Assembly: GCF_014201355.1 (NCBI RefSeq)
Contig: NZ_JACHEG010000001.1
Coordinates: 1,550,001-1,614,000, forward strand
Origin: Aliirhizobium wenxiniae
Lineage (GTDB): Bacteria > Pseudomonadota > Alphaproteobacteria > Rhizobiales > Rhizobiaceae
Reading direction: 5' to 3'
Length of the DNA stretch: 64,000 bases
Position numbers and translations under genes: made by a program. Shown here piece by piece: positions 55,191 to 64,000 of this stretch. A model generated the notes under the pieces. The model searched no databases. It worked only from the letters and a program-made list of their open reading frames with translations, and was not told the DNA's origin. How positions within the stretch are numbered: the stretch's first letter is position 1; every line of letters starts with the position of its first letter.

Positions 55191-56144
55191 TCAGTGGAGA
55201 CCGAAACGGTTCATCTTGCGGTGAAGCGTTGCCCGGCTCATGCCGAGCGCAATAGCCGCCTGCGAGACATTGCCGTTGGCGCGCGACAGGGCGCGCATCA
55301 ACGCCGCCCGTTCCGCTTCGACCAGATCCTGGCGATCGCCTGCCCGGTTCTCATCGAGAGCATCCGCAGCCGGGATGCCGGCGGCGATACGGCTGTCGTC
55401 CAGCGCAAGAGCCAAGCGCGCCGCACGCGTCGCGCCGATGACCAGATCGTTGCGATCGACCGCAAGAAGTGCCGCCGCCGCATGTGCGGCCTGCGGCACC
55501 ATCAGGAAACGGGCGCCAGGAAAGGCGGATCGGAACAGGTTAAGTTCAATCCTGAGCGCCGCATCGCGCACCGTTTGGGAAAGAATCGAGAGCATCATTT
55601 CATTGACGTCGTCCCGACATGTGGAAATATCGAGCGCCGCCGCCACTTCACCGCGATGATCGCGGATAGGTGCGGTAGTGCAGCTCAATCCCGTATTGGA
55701 CGAAAAGAAATGCTGGTCGCGAAAGATCGAAACCGCTCGTTCGTCCGCCAGTGCCGTACCGATACCGTTGGTTCCGATACTCGCCTCGGTCCAGATCGCC
55801 GCCGTCCAAAGGCCGAGATCGTGGAAGTCCCGGTCATCCCCCGCCGTGCCGCGCCGTTCCAGCGCGACACCGTTTCGGTCGGTCAGCAACAGACAGCAGC
55901 CCGACCTGCCGACGGTCGAAAACAGCTTGTCCATTTCCTCGCGCGCCTCGACGATCAGACGCTCCGAAGCCTGCCGCGTCTGGCGGAATTCGCTCTCTGT
56001 AAGGCGTTCGGGTGCGCGTTCCTGCTCGGGCGCAAGATGGTGCATAACCATGCAGCGCCGCCACGAAGCAACGACAGGTGAGCTTGCGGCAGCGGACTGG
56101 GCCGAGGCGTAGACCTCGTCCGCATGCAGGGAAACGGGATGCAT
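55191..56144 (-). CDS. AcoR-like regulator without AAA+ domain
   Basis: This 317-residue protein has an N-terminal AcoR-type sensory region ([15 protein letters not shown], then GAF-like [14 protein letters not shown] and [25 protein letters not shown]) and a C-terminal Fis-type helix-turn-helix ([32 protein letters not shown]). The AAA+ sigma-54 activation domain normally between them, with its GAFTGA motif, is absent. GGGAGGAG precedes ATG 56144. It sits directly upstream of the aldehyde dehydrogenase operon on the same strand. Confidence 0.85.
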   Translation of the reverse strand: MHPVSLHADEVYASAQSAAASSPVVASWRRCMVMHHLAPEQERAPERLTESEFRQTRQASERLIVEAREEMDKLFSTVGRSGCCLLLTDRNGVALERRGTAGDDRDFHDLGLWTAAIWTEASIGTNGIGTALADERAVSIFRDQHFFSSNTGLSCTTAPIRDHRGEVAAALDISTCRDDVNEMMLSILSQTVRDAALRIELNLFRSAFPGARFLMVPQAAHAAAALLAVDRNDLVIGATRAARLALALDDSRIAAGIPAADALDENRAGDRQDLVEAERAALMRALSRANGNVSQAAIALGMSRATLHRKMNRFGLH

Positions 56145-56266
56145 GGGCTCCTCCCGGGCCAATTCTTGCATCAAGTTTCGCTAAAAAGCCGGTGCTTTGC
56201 AATCGTCAAGCAGACGCCCCACGAACTATTTATCGAAATACCACAGGCGGCCTCAAGGCGGGCCAA

Positions 56267-57172
56267 TCACGCAGCCTCTCGCGTCAACGGCTCGCATCTG
56301 GCAAAAGGCGCAAAGGCATGCCGTACGCGCAGGATCGTTTCCGGTTCGGCATCCACCAGTGGCAAGCGGACTTCAGCCGGTGACTGATGGAGGAAGAACT
56401 GCGCCTCCTTCAGCGCGGCAACGTCATCCCCACCAACAGCCGCCGAAGAGACGGACATGGCCTGCAGCAGAGAATGGCAGCCGCTACCACGCTCCGCCAT
56501 GGCCACCATGGTCTGCACCGGAGATGGGATGATATTGGCCAACGCCGACAAAGCGCCGTGCCCACCCAAATCCAGGAATTCCATCAGCTTCCTGTCATCT
56601 CTCGAAAGATGCATGAACCGGTCCCTGAGCGATGCCGGCAAGGCTGCGAAATGTTCGAGACGCCCGGCGCCATGGCATATGCCGACGACAGGATCGATTT
56701 CGGCAAGCGCATCCACCAGCGCCGAGCCGTAGTCCTTTGCCGTGCGCCCCGGATCGTCATCCACAATAACCGGGATACCGACTGCAGCAGTGATTTCACG
56801 AAAATGATTGATCACTCCCTTGAGCGTCGGTTTCGAATAATACGGCACCGTCACCAGCAAGGCATCGGCACCGAGTTCTTCGGCGCGGCGGCATCGCTCC
56901 ACGGTCTTTGCCGTGCAGTTTGTGCCGGTCGCAGCTATCACGCTCAGATGTGGCCGGCCGTGCGAAACAGCGGTTTTCAGCAGGCTCTGGTGTTCATCCG
57001 AGCCGAGCACCGGCCCCTCGCCGATAACGTCGCAAACAACAATTCCATCCACTTCGGCGATGATCTGCCGATCGATCGCCGCTTCGAATTCCGAAAGATC
57101 GATCCGGCCATCGTTGAAGGGGCTCAAAAGGGGTGTGTAAGTTTGACGCCTTGCACGAAGTAAGGGTGTCAT
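56267..57172 (-). CDS. DapA-fold protein with degenerate aldolase site
   Basis: This 301-residue protein belongs to the dihydrodipicolinate synthase / N-acetylneuraminate lyase superfamily by its full-length barrel pattern ([35 protein letters not shown]). The Schiff-base lysine position reads VVGICHGAG, with Cys166 in place of Lys. The GTTGE loop reads CDVIGEG, and the YNxP tyrosine position is Asp. Standard aldolase chemistry is therefore unlikely. AGGAG precedes the ATG. It is divergent from kup. Confidence 0.82.
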   Translation of the reverse strand: MTPLLRARRQTYTPLLSPFNDGRIDLSEFEAAIDRQIIAEVDGIVVCDVIGEGPVLGSDEHQSLLKTAVSHGRPHLSVIAATGTNCTAKTVERCRRAEELGADALLVTVPYYSKPTLKGVINHFREITAAVGIPVIVDDDPGRTAKDYGSALVDALAEIDPVVGICHGAGRLEHFAALPASLRDRFMHLSRDDRKLMEFLDLGGHGALSALANIIPSPVQTMVAMAERGSGCHSLLQAMSVSSAAVGGDDVAALKEAQFFLHQSPAEVRLPLVDAEPETILRVRHAFAPFARCEPLTREAA

Positions 57173-57353
57173 GGTTTGGCTCCTGTTTTACAGAAACCAA
57201 CATCGCTCCTGCCGCATAGGATTTCGATATGTGGGGCGAGACTATGACATCAAAGTCTTATATGCATCCATTTGCCTTGACCGCGGCGATGCACCATATT
57301 CCGCGCCAGACATATACATCGAACGACACCTTGGCCCTGCGCCTGGAGACTTT

Positions 57354-59267
57354 ATGACCGCATCGCATGCCGCCGCTTCCGATACCACTTCGGAAACCCG
57401 CAAATTTCTTGTGCTGCTGCTAGGGTCGATCGGGGTCGTATATGGCGACATCGGCACGAGCCCGCTTTATGCATTCCGCGAGGCGTTGCGCCCGTTTGCG
57501 GCCAACGGTATTCGTGACGAGCACGTAATAGGCCTGATCTCGCTGATGGTCTGGACACTGACCATCATAGTAACGTTCAAATACGTTCTGTTTCTTCTGC
57601 GTGCAGACAATGACGGTGAAGGCGGCACGCTTTCGCTCCTGGCGCTTCTGATGAAGAAGACCGGAAGCTACATGCCGGTGCTCTTCTTTGCCGGCCTGAT
57701 CGGTTCGGCGCTGTTCATCGGCGATGCAATGATTACCCCGGCGCTCTCTGTCATGTCGGCGCTCGAAGGCATGAAGCTTATCACGCCTGCTTTCTCCGGT
57801 TACGTCCTGCCACTCTCCGCTGCCATCATGATCTGTCTGTTCATGGTCCAGTCCAAGGGCACCGCGGCCGTCATGAAATTCTTCGGGCCGATCACCGTCG
57901 TGTGGTTCCTTGCCATGGCCTGGGGCGGCCTCATCCATATCGGTGACGACTGGACGATCCTGCAGGCCCTCAACCCGATCAACGCTCTCTGGTTCATCAC
58001 CCATGCTGGCTGGGCCGGACTGATCGTGCTCGGCGCCGTATTCCTGACCGTCACCGGTGCCGAAGCGCTTTATGCGGACCTCGGGCATTTCGGCAGGAAG
58101 CCGATCAGCGTCGCCTGGTTCATCCTCGTCTTCCCGGCGCTTGGCCTGAACTATCTCGGCCAGGGCGCGCTCGTGCTTGCCGATCCAACGAAGATTTCCA
58201 ATCCGTTCTATCTGCTTTATCCCGATTGGGCGCTGTTGCCGATGGTGATTCTTGCCACAATGGCGACGATCATCGCCAGCCAGGCGGTCATTACCGGGGC
58301 CTTTTCGCTGGCACGCCAGGCCGTCCATCTCGGCTTCCTGCCGCGCCTCGCGATCAAGTTCACCTCCGAAACCAATACCGGGCAGATCTATGTGCCCGCC
58401 GTCAACATGGTTCTCTGCATCGGCGTTCTGGTATTGATCTTCTCCTTCGGAGATTCGGAATCGCTTGCCACCGCCTATGGCATCTCGGTCACCGGCGCGA
58501 TGGTGGTCACGACGCTGATGTCCTTCCAGTTCCTGCGCGCCGTATGGGGTTACAAGGCCATAACGGCTGCGATCATTCTCGGGCCGCTTTTCGTCATCGA
58601 GGCGATATTCCTCGCCGCCAACCTTCTCAAGGTACATGACGGCGGCTGGGTGCCGGTCATGCTGGCGCTGGTCATAATGCTGACCATGTGGACATGGACG
58701 AAGGGATCGAAATACCTGAAGGAAAAGACGGCCAAGAACGACATTCCGCTGGAAACCTTCATCACCTCGATTGAAAGCTCCATCGAGCGGGAAACCGCCA
58801 GCGCACCTGTGACCGTGCCCGGAACCGCGGTCTTCCTGACCAGCGTGCCAGATCGCACCCCCGCCGTTCTGTTGCACAATCTGAAGCACAACCACGTCCT
58901 GCACGAACAGAACGTTATCCTGACCATCTGGACCCAGGACAAGCCCTATGTGCCGCAGGAGGAACGTGTCGAGATGACAAGACTGTCGAAGCGCTTCATC
59001 CGCCTCGACATCACATTCGGCTACATGGATGAGCCCAACGTCGCCAAGGCTCTGACCGTCTGCAAGAAAAAGGGCTTCAAGTTTGAAATCATGCAGACCT
59101 CTTTCTATCTCGGCCGCCGCAATCTGATCGAAACGCCGAATACCGGCCTGCCGCGCTGGCAGGAAAAGCTCTATATCATGCTCGCCGATTTCGGCATCGA
59201 TCCTTCAGCCTATTTCAAGCTGCCGCCGAACCGCGTGGTGGAACTGGGTGAGCAGGTCGCGATTTAA
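57354..59267 (+). CDS. kup: Kup low-affinity potassium uptake protein
   Basis: This 637-residue K+/H+ symporter has about twelve membrane helices and a C-terminal cytoplasmic domain (from about 470). The family start [19 protein letters not shown] lies at about residue 29. [14 protein letters not shown] and [16 protein letters not shown] are conserved. I chose ATG 57354 because it gives the usual length; the frame is open further upstream. Confidence 0.95.
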   Translation: MTASHAAASDTTSETRKFLVLLLGSIGVVYGDIGTSPLYAFREALRPFAANGIRDEHVIGLISLMVWTLTIIVTFKYVLFLLRADNDGEGGTLSLLALLMKKTGSYMPVLFFAGLIGSALFIGDAMITPALSVMSALEGMKLITPAFSGYVLPLSAAIMICLFMVQSKGTAAVMKFFGPITVVWFLAMAWGGLIHIGDDWTILQALNPINALWFITHAGWAGLIVLGAVFLTVTGAEALYADLGHFGRKPISVAWFILVFPALGLNYLGQGALVLADPTKISNPFYLLYPDWALLPMVILATMATIIASQAVITGAFSLARQAVHLGFLPRLAIKFTSETNTGQIYVPAVNMVLCIGVLVLIFSFGDSESLATAYGISVTGAMVVTTLMSFQFLRAVWGYKAITAAIILGPLFVIEAIFLAANLLKVHDGGWVPVMLALVIMLTMWTWTKGSKYLKEKTAKNDIPLETFITSIESSIERETASAPVTVPGTAVFLTSVPDRTPAVLLHNLKHNHVLHEQNVILTIWTQDKPYVPQEERVEMTRLSKRFIRLDITFGYMDEPNVAKALTVCKKKGFKFEIMQTSFYLGRRNLIETPNTGLPRWQEKLYIMLADFGIDPSAYFKLPPNRVVELGEQVAI

Positions 59268-59335
59268 AGCAATTCCAGCAAAAGTGGACACCGGTTTACG
59301 GCCGGAATTGCCTTTAAACAAAGAGATAGAGCGCC
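59268..59335. repeat. Rhizobial intergenic palindromic repeat, copy 2
   Basis: GCAATTCC at 59269-59276 and GGAATTGC at 59304-59311 are inverted, followed by AAACAAAGAGATAGAGCG (59316-59333). I recall this layout as a dispersed rhizobial intergenic repeat. The element runs right up to the corA start codon, so its AAAGAGATAGAG tail probably acts as the corA ribosome-binding region. Confidence 0.7.
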
Positions 59336-60301
59336 ATGACCGTCGTCGCCTCCTATGTATACACGAACGGAAAGCGCGGGCGTCCTCTCCCGATAGACGA
59401 ACCGTGCCCGGCGCTGACTGGTGACGAATTCGCCTGGATCGGACTGCACGAGCCGACCGAAGACGAGCTGAAAACGCTCGCCAGAACCTACGGCCTACAC
59501 GAACTGGCGGTCGAGGATGCGCTGCATGCCCATCAGATCCCCAAGGTGGAAGCCTATGGCGAACAGCTCTTCGTTGTTGCCAAGACCGCACATCTGGAAG
59601 GCGACAAGATCTGCTACGGTGAGACCGCGATCTTTGTCGGGCGCCACCACATCATTACCGTGCGGCACGGCTCGTTGCGCAATCATATCGGCGTCCGCGC
59701 CCAGCTCGAAGCCTCCCCCCGCCTCCTGGCGCAAGGCCCGGATTATGTCCTGCACGGCATTCTCGACTTTATCGTCGACGGCTATCTGCCGACTGTTCAG
59801 ACGATCGAGGACCGGGTTCTGGAAATGGAACAGAGGATGCTCGCCAACTTCCTCGAACGTGACCAGATCCGCCGTCTGTTCAGACTGAGGCGCCAGCTGA
59901 TCCTGTTCGGCCGCATTCTCGGCCCGATGTCGGAACTGGTGGGCAAGCTGGTCAATCTCGACCTGCCCTGCCTCGACAAGCATGCCAAACCCTATTTTCG
60001 CGATGTGCTGGATCACACCAGACGGGTGGAAAGCATGGTCGGCGGCTTGCGCGAAGTCATCACCTCGGTCTTCGAGGCCTCGAACCTTCTGGAACAGCAG
60101 CGCCAGGGCGTCATCACCAGGCAGCTCGCCTCATGGGCTGCAATTCTGGCCGTACCGACCGCCGTCGCCGGTATTTACGGCATGAACTTCGAGAACATGC
60201 CGGAGCTGAAGACCGAATACGGCTATTTCGTCGTGCTCGGTGCAATCTCCATACTCTGCGGTCTGCTTTATTATCGCTTCAAGAAGGTCGGCTGGCTTTA
60301 A
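59336..60301 (+). CDS. corA: CorA-family magnesium transporter
   Basis: This 321-residue divalent-cation channel has a large N-terminal cytoplasmic domain and two C-terminal helices. The YGMNFENMPEL segment after the first helix holds the GMN selectivity motif. The C terminus ends in basic residues (RFKKVGWL), as usual. The region between kup and this gene is filled by a palindromic repeat. It is convergent with kdpE, 7 bases apart. Confidence 0.95.
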   Translation: MTVVASYVYTNGKRGRPLPIDEPCPALTGDEFAWIGLHEPTEDELKTLARTYGLHELAVEDALHAHQIPKVEAYGEQLFVVAKTAHLEGDKICYGETAIFVGRHHIITVRHGSLRNHIGVRAQLEASPRLLAQGPDYVLHGILDFIVDGYLPTVQTIEDRVLEMEQRMLANFLERDQIRRLFRLRRQLILFGRILGPMSELVGKLVNLDLPCLDKHAKPYFRDVLDHTRRVESMVGGLREVITSVFEASNLLEQQRQGVITRQLASWAAILAVPTAVAGIYGMNFENMPELKTEYGYFVVLGAISILCGLLYYRFKKVGWL

Positions 60302-60308
60302 CCTCGGA

Positions 60309-61001
60309 TCAATCCGGCGCGGCCAGACGATAGCCGACGCCGGTCTCCGTCAGGATATATCGCGGCTGGTCGGGCGTGGCCTCGATCTTCTGCCTGAGCT
60401 GGCGCACATAGACGCGCAGATATTGCACGTCGGTCAACCCATCCCAGACATGCTCCAGCAGGAACCGGTGGGTCAGCACCTTGCCGGCATGCTGGACGAG
60501 AATGCGCAGGATGTCGTATTCCTTCGGCGACAGCTTCACGTCGCGGCCTGCCACCTTAACGATCCGCTTGACCAGATCGACCGACAGCTCACCGGTCTGG
60601 AAAACCGGCTTTTCGCCCTGCGCTTGCAGCCGGTGGCGAAGCGCCACGCGGATGCGCGCGCCGAGCTCGCTCATCCCGAAGGGTTTCGTCACATAGTCGT
60701 CGGCCCCAAGTTCCAGCGCCTTGACGATGCCCGCCTCGTCGGTGCGGCTCGACAGGATGACGATCGGCAGCGTCATTCCCTCGCCGCGCCATTTTGCCAG
60801 GAGATCGTGGCCGGACATATCGGGAAGGCCGAGATCGAGGATGATAAGATCCGGCTTGTCGCTGACCGCCAGCTCCATGGCCACCTTCGCATTCATCGCC
60901 TCGCTTACGGCATAGGCCTGCGCGCTCAAACCCACGCGCAACAGCTTGCGGATCGGCGGCTCGTCATCAACGATCAGAATGCGCACGGCGTTTTCAGTCA
61001 T
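60309..61001 (-). CDS. kdpE: KdpE response regulator
   Basis: This 230-residue OmpR-family regulator has a receiver (ILIVDDEPPIRKLL, phospho-acceptor in LIILDLGLPD near residue 55, VTKPF) and a winged-helix output domain (LSPKEYDILRILVQHAGKVLTHRFLLEHVW). Identity follows from kdpD, whose stop codon lies eight bases inside this gene. It activates kdpFABC when potassium is scarce. Confidence 0.95.
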   Translation of the reverse strand: MTENAVRILIVDDEPPIRKLLRVGLSAQAYAVSEAMNAKVAMELAVSDKPDLIILDLGLPDMSGHDLLAKWRGEGMTLPIVILSSRTDEAGIVKALELGADDYVTKPFGMSELGARIRVALRHRLQAQGEKPVFQTGELSVDLVKRIVKVAGRDVKLSPKEYDILRILVQHAGKVLTHRFLLEHVWDGLTDVQYLRVYVRQLRQKIEATPDQPRYILTETGVGYRLAAPD

Positions 61002-63714
61002 TTTCGTCTCCCAAGATCGGCACGTCCACGGGAACCGGCATCCTGATGGTAAAGATCGCACCCGAACGGTCGGACCGGTTATGCGCCTGGATCGTGCCGC
61101 CCATCGCTTCGACGAAACCGCGGCAGATGGCAAGCCCGAGCCCGGTTCCCGCCCTCACCTGATCGCTTTTGCGCACCCGATAGAAACTGTCGAAGATCCG
61201 CTCCAGGTCCTCCGGCGGCACGCCGGGTCCTTCGTCCATCACGGAGAGGAGGACGGCATTGCCATCCTTCTGTCCCCTGATCTCGATCACCGTGCCCTCC
61301 GGCGCATATTTGGCGGCGTTGTCGATCAGGTTGAACAGGACCTGTTCGAACAGCACGGGATCGACTTTCAGCATCGGCAGATCGGCCGGAATGCCGACTT
61401 CCACCGTGTGGCCCGATGCGATCTTCGCCGCCCGGCCAAGCGCCGTGCCCACCATGTCACCGGCGAAATGCAGGGCGTAGTTCGGCTGCATTGCGCCGGA
61501 ACCGAGCCGCGTCATGTCAAGCAGGTTGACGATAAAGCGGTTGAGCCGCTCGGATTCATCGATGACGGTCGACAAAAGCTCCGCCCGCGTTTCTTCCGGC
61601 AATTGCGGTCCCAGATCCTTCAACATGTCGGCCGAACCCATGATCGCCGCAAGCGGTGTCTTCAGGTCATGGCTGATCGAGGTGAGAAGCGCTGTGCGCA
61701 GCCGGTCGGTTTCTGCCGCAAGCCTTGCCTTGTCGACATCCGACACCAATTGCACCCGCTCGATCGCGAGAGCCGCCTGATCTGCCAGCGCATCGAACAG
61801 CCGCTGCTGTTCGGGCGTAAGAAGCGGCCCCTGCCTGTCATTGTCGAGACCTATGACGCCGACCGCCTCACGACCGGTTCGAAGCGGCAGGTAAAGGCGC
61901 TTGGCGCCGGGCAGCGTATCGGCGGCGCGGCCGGCGGGGCGATTGTGCTCCCAGGCCCATCTGGCGGCAGCGATATCGGCATCGACCAGCGTATCGTCTG
62001 GCGGATAGCCTGCTTTCACCGCGATCGTTCCATTCTCCGGCAAGAGGATGACAACCCTTACCTTCAACATCGAGGCGATCTGGAAGGCGGTAACCCACAG
62101 CACATCGTCCAGCGTACCGGTGCTCGCAAGCTTCTTGGAGAAGAGATAGAGATCTTCCGTCGTCCGCGCCCTTTGACGGGCAGAAACCGCTTGCCGCTGC
62201 ACCGCCGCCGTGAGGTTGGAGGCGACGACCGCCACGCCGAGATAGAAGAGCAGCGCGATCACGCTTTCCGGATCGCGGATCGTGAATGTGTAGCGCGGTT
62301 CGAGAAAGAAGAAGTTGAAGGCAACGGCCCCGAGAAGCGAGGCAAACAATCCCGGCCCCAGCCCGCCCCGGACCGCCGAAGCAAGAACCGCCATCAGGAA
62401 GACCAGCGCCAGATTACGCACGTCGAATGTCTGGTCGAGCGCAACGCCTGCGGCGATTGCCAGCGCAACGAAGACCGTGCTTTGCAGATAGTGTTTTACC
62501 CGGAAAGGTCTTGGCGCCTGCGCGACCTTCACACCGCGGTCTGCCTCACCATCCTTCTGATCACCGGAAATCACATGGACGCTGATATGACCGGCATGGC
62601 GGATCAGGTCATGAGTGACGGAGGCTTGCCAGAACTGCAGCCAGCGCGGTTTTGCGGGCCGGCCGACAACGATATGGGTGAAATTGTTGGCATTGGCGTA
62701 GGCGATGATTTCGCGTGACGGAGAACGCCCCGGCAGCGTCACAGCCTCTGCCCCGAGCTGCTGCGCCAGCCGCATGTTGGCCGCCAACCGGTCCTTGTCC
62801 TCCTCCGAAAGCGCGGCATCCTGCGGGGTGTCTAGGTGCAATACTACCCAGGGCGCTCTAAGCCGATCCGCCTGCCTTCGGGCATAACGCACCAGGCTTG
62901 CTCCGTTGCGGCCATGATCCAGGCAGACGAGCAGTCTGTCGCCCGCCGCCCACGGGCCGGAAATCGCATTCGCCTGCATGTGGTTGAGCAATTGCTCGTC
63001 GACGCGCTGGGCGGTACGCCGCAAAGCCAGTTCGCGCAGCGCCGTCAGGTTGCCCGGCGAAAAGTAGTTCTCGATCGCCCGACGCGCCGTCTTCGGCATA
63101 TAGACCTTGCCGTCGTTGAGACGCTTGATCAGGTCGTCGGGGGTGATGTCGATGATCTCGACATCATCGGCCCGGTCGATGATCAGGTCCGGCACCGTTT
63201 CGCGCACCCGGATGCGGGTGATCTGCGCCACGACATCATTGAGGCTCTCGACATGCTGGATATTGAGGGTCGAATAGACGTCGATGCCCTGCGCCAGCAG
63301 TTCCTGCACATCCATGTAACGTTTCGGATGGCGGCTGCCGCTCGCATTCGTATGTGCCAGTTCATCCACCAGAACCAGCGCTGGACGGCGGGCGAGGATG
63401 GCATCGAGATCCATTTCCTCGAGGTTCTGGCCGCGATAATCGATCTGTCTGCGGCCAACGATCTCGAACCCTTCGGTGAGCGCCTCGGTTTCCTTGCGGC
63501 CATGGGTCTCCACCACGCCGATCACCACATCGACCCCGTCTGCCTGCGCGGCACGGCCGGACATCAGCATTTCATAGGTCTTGCCGACGCCGGGGGCGGC
63601 CCCGAGAAAGATCTTCAGCCGCCCACGCCCCTCCCGCTCCGCCGCGCGCAAAAGCGCATCCGGTGAAGGGCGGGTCTCGGTGTCTCGGCCGTTCCCAGGA
63701 TTGGCGTCGGGCAT
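60994..63714 (-). CDS. kdpD: KdpD sensor histidine kinase
   Basis: This 906-residue sensor starts with the KdpD domain, including GAAPGVGKTYEMLMSG (Walker A, about residue 38). A Usp-like domain, four membrane helices (about 400-500), a GAF domain and the kinase core follow. The phospho-acceptor box is LTSISHDLKTPLAAIMG; ATPase motifs are NLIDNAAKYAPEG and GTGLGLAICRGF. It overlaps kdpE by eight bases. It senses K+ limitation and other stress signals. Confidence 0.97.
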   Translation of the reverse strand: MPDANPGNGRDTETRPSPDALLRAAEREGRGRLKIFLGAAPGVGKTYEMLMSGRAAQADGVDVVIGVVETHGRKETEALTEGFEIVGRRQIDYRGQNLEEMDLDAILARRPALVLVDELAHTNASGSRHPKRYMDVQELLAQGIDVYSTLNIQHVESLNDVVAQITRIRVRETVPDLIIDRADDVEIIDITPDDLIKRLNDGKVYMPKTARRAIENYFSPGNLTALRELALRRTAQRVDEQLLNHMQANAISGPWAAGDRLLVCLDHGRNGASLVRYARRQADRLRAPWVVLHLDTPQDAALSEEDKDRLAANMRLAQQLGAEAVTLPGRSPSREIIAYANANNFTHIVVGRPAKPRWLQFWQASVTHDLIRHAGHISVHVISGDQKDGEADRGVKVAQAPRPFRVKHYLQSTVFVALAIAAGVALDQTFDVRNLALVFLMAVLASAVRGGLGPGLFASLLGAVAFNFFFLEPRYTFTIRDPESVIALLFYLGVAVVASNLTAAVQRQAVSARQRARTTEDLYLFSKKLASTGTLDDVLWVTAFQIASMLKVRVVILLPENGTIAVKAGYPPDDTLVDADIAAARWAWEHNRPAGRAADTLPGAKRLYLPLRTGREAVGVIGLDNDRQGPLLTPEQQRLFDALADQAALAIERVQLVSDVDKARLAAETDRLRTALLTSISHDLKTPLAAIMGSADMLKDLGPQLPEETRAELLSTVIDESERLNRFIVNLLDMTRLGSGAMQPNYALHFAGDMVGTALGRAAKIASGHTVEVGIPADLPMLKVDPVLFEQVLFNLIDNAAKYAPEGTVIEIRGQKDGNAVLLSVMDEGPGVPPEDLERIFDSFYRVRKSDQVRAGTGLGLAICRGFVEAMGGTIQAHNRSDRSGAIFTIRMPVPVDVPILGDEND

Positions 63715-63744
63715 GATTTACCTGTTCAAGGACTAATGGCGTCT

Positions 63745-63877
63745 GCCCCTCACCCGGCCTCCGCTGCGCTCGGCCATCCTCTCCCCGCAAGCGGGGCGAG
63801 GAGAAGCGGAGAGCTTGCGGCTTGTCTCCTTCTTCGCGTATCGACGGGGAGAAGGTGCCGGCAGGCGGATGAGGGGC
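63745..63877. repeat. RIME-like rhizobial palindromic repeat between kdpC and kdpD
   Basis: The segment opens GCCCCTCACCCGGCC and closes GATGAGGGGC, with an inner CCCCGCAAGCGGGG hairpin at 63783-63796 and GGGGAGAAGGTGCCGGC near the end. This layout matches the Rhizobium-specific intergenic mosaic elements (RIME1) as I recall them. It lies inside the kdp operon and could affect the mRNA between kdpC and kdpD. Confidence 0.75.
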
Positions 63878-63892
63878 AAATGCCTGCATTCG

Positions 63893-64000
63893 CTACGTCT
63901 TAGAGCCATCCAGCGCCATGTTCAACGCCAGCACATTGACCACCGGTTCGCCGAGGAAGCCGAGTTCACGGCCCTCGACATGTGCATCGACCAGAGCTTT
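63893..64000 (-). CDS. kdpC: KdpC potassium-transporting ATPase subunit, C-terminal end
   Basis: Only the last 35 residues are in the window. They include [16 protein letters not shown] and [14 protein letters not shown], the conserved KdpC C terminus. KdpC stabilises the KdpFABC P-type potassium pump. The rest of kdpFAB should lie to the right. A RIME-like repeat separates it from kdpD. Confidence 0.9.
   Translation of the reverse strand, partial: KALVDAHVEGRELGFLGEPVVNVLALNMALDGSKT

Noticed and set aside
57420-58904. Long open frame antisense to kup
   Set aside because: It is Asp/Gln/Arg-rich with no recognisable domain, while the kup frame carries strong motifs.
60946-62718. 590-codon plus-strand frame opposite kdpD
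   Set aside because: Arg/Asp-rich shadow with no domain.
1-64000. tRNA genes, CRISPR arrays, insertion sequences or phage genes
   Set aside because: No cloverleaf-like tRNA sequence, no regularly spaced repeats and no transposase or integrase motifs were seen; the repeats present are short intergenic palindromes.

Overview
The window is about 64 kb of GC-rich DNA from a bacterium of the Rhizobiaceae (Rhizobium/Agrobacterium/Sinorhizobium group). This rests on a succinoglycan-type exo cluster, a minCDE operon, TRAP transport and acid-sugar catabolism genes, FixJ-like regulators, orphan eutBC, and several intergenic palindromes that look like known rhizobial repeat families. I see no tRNA, rRNA, insertion sequence, phage gene or CRISPR array.

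Region 1 (1-15143) is the exopolysaccharide cluster. exoA (cut by the window edge), exoL, exoK and exoH read leftwards. exoV, exoT and an extra family 2 glycosyltransferase form a second leftward block. exoW reads rightwards, exoU and exoX leftwards, and exoY, exoF and exoQ rightwards. ExoY starts the lipid-linked octasaccharide, ExoA, ExoL, ExoU and ExoW extend it, ExoH and ExoV add succinyl and pyruvyl groups, ExoT and ExoQ flip and polymerise it, and ExoK trims it. Gene order differs from the S. meliloti cluster as I remember it: exoI, exoZ and exoB are not seen here and one glycosyltransferase is added.

Region 2 (15209-17071) is minC-minD-minE. Region 3 (17381-29583) is a carbon-acid uptake and breakdown locus: an alpha-ketoglutarate-type permease, two dehydrogenases (one DenD-like), an FAD-linked hydroxy-acid dehydrogenase, a FadR-type GntR regulator, an FAH-family dehydratase/hydrolase, a complete TRAP transporter, a DMT exporter and an enolase-superfamily dehydratase. 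Two promoters in the locus share a TTGTC-type palindrome that may be the GntR operator. Next come a class III aminotransferase and a ureohydrolase (29859-32298), perhaps for guanidino compounds.

Region 4 (32305-39580) is a regulatory and redox-stress block: stand-alone receivers, an AraC regulator, a FixJ-type regulator, a small UBP-type zinc-finger protein, a cNMP-binding/thioredoxin-reductase-like flavoprotein without the redox CxxC, Dps, a small acidic protein and a FixL-like histidine kinase. This is the most promising place for an undescribed system.

Region 5 (39590-57172) is metabolic: eutBC, a potassium channel with a C-terminal zinc ribbon, a dimethylglycine-dehydrogenase-like enzyme, an FAD/NAD(P) protein, a PQQ glucose dehydrogenase, an FdhF/YdeP-type molybdoenzyme with a small partner, an aldehyde dehydrogenase operon with DUF779 and an AcoR-like regulator lacking the AAA+ domain, and a DapA-fold protein that has lost its catalytic lysine. 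Region 6 (57354-64000) is cation transport: kup, corA, and kdpE, kdpD and the end of kdpC.

Start codons were chosen from ribosome-binding sites and family lengths; several are TTG. Family names come from motif recognition only, with no database search.
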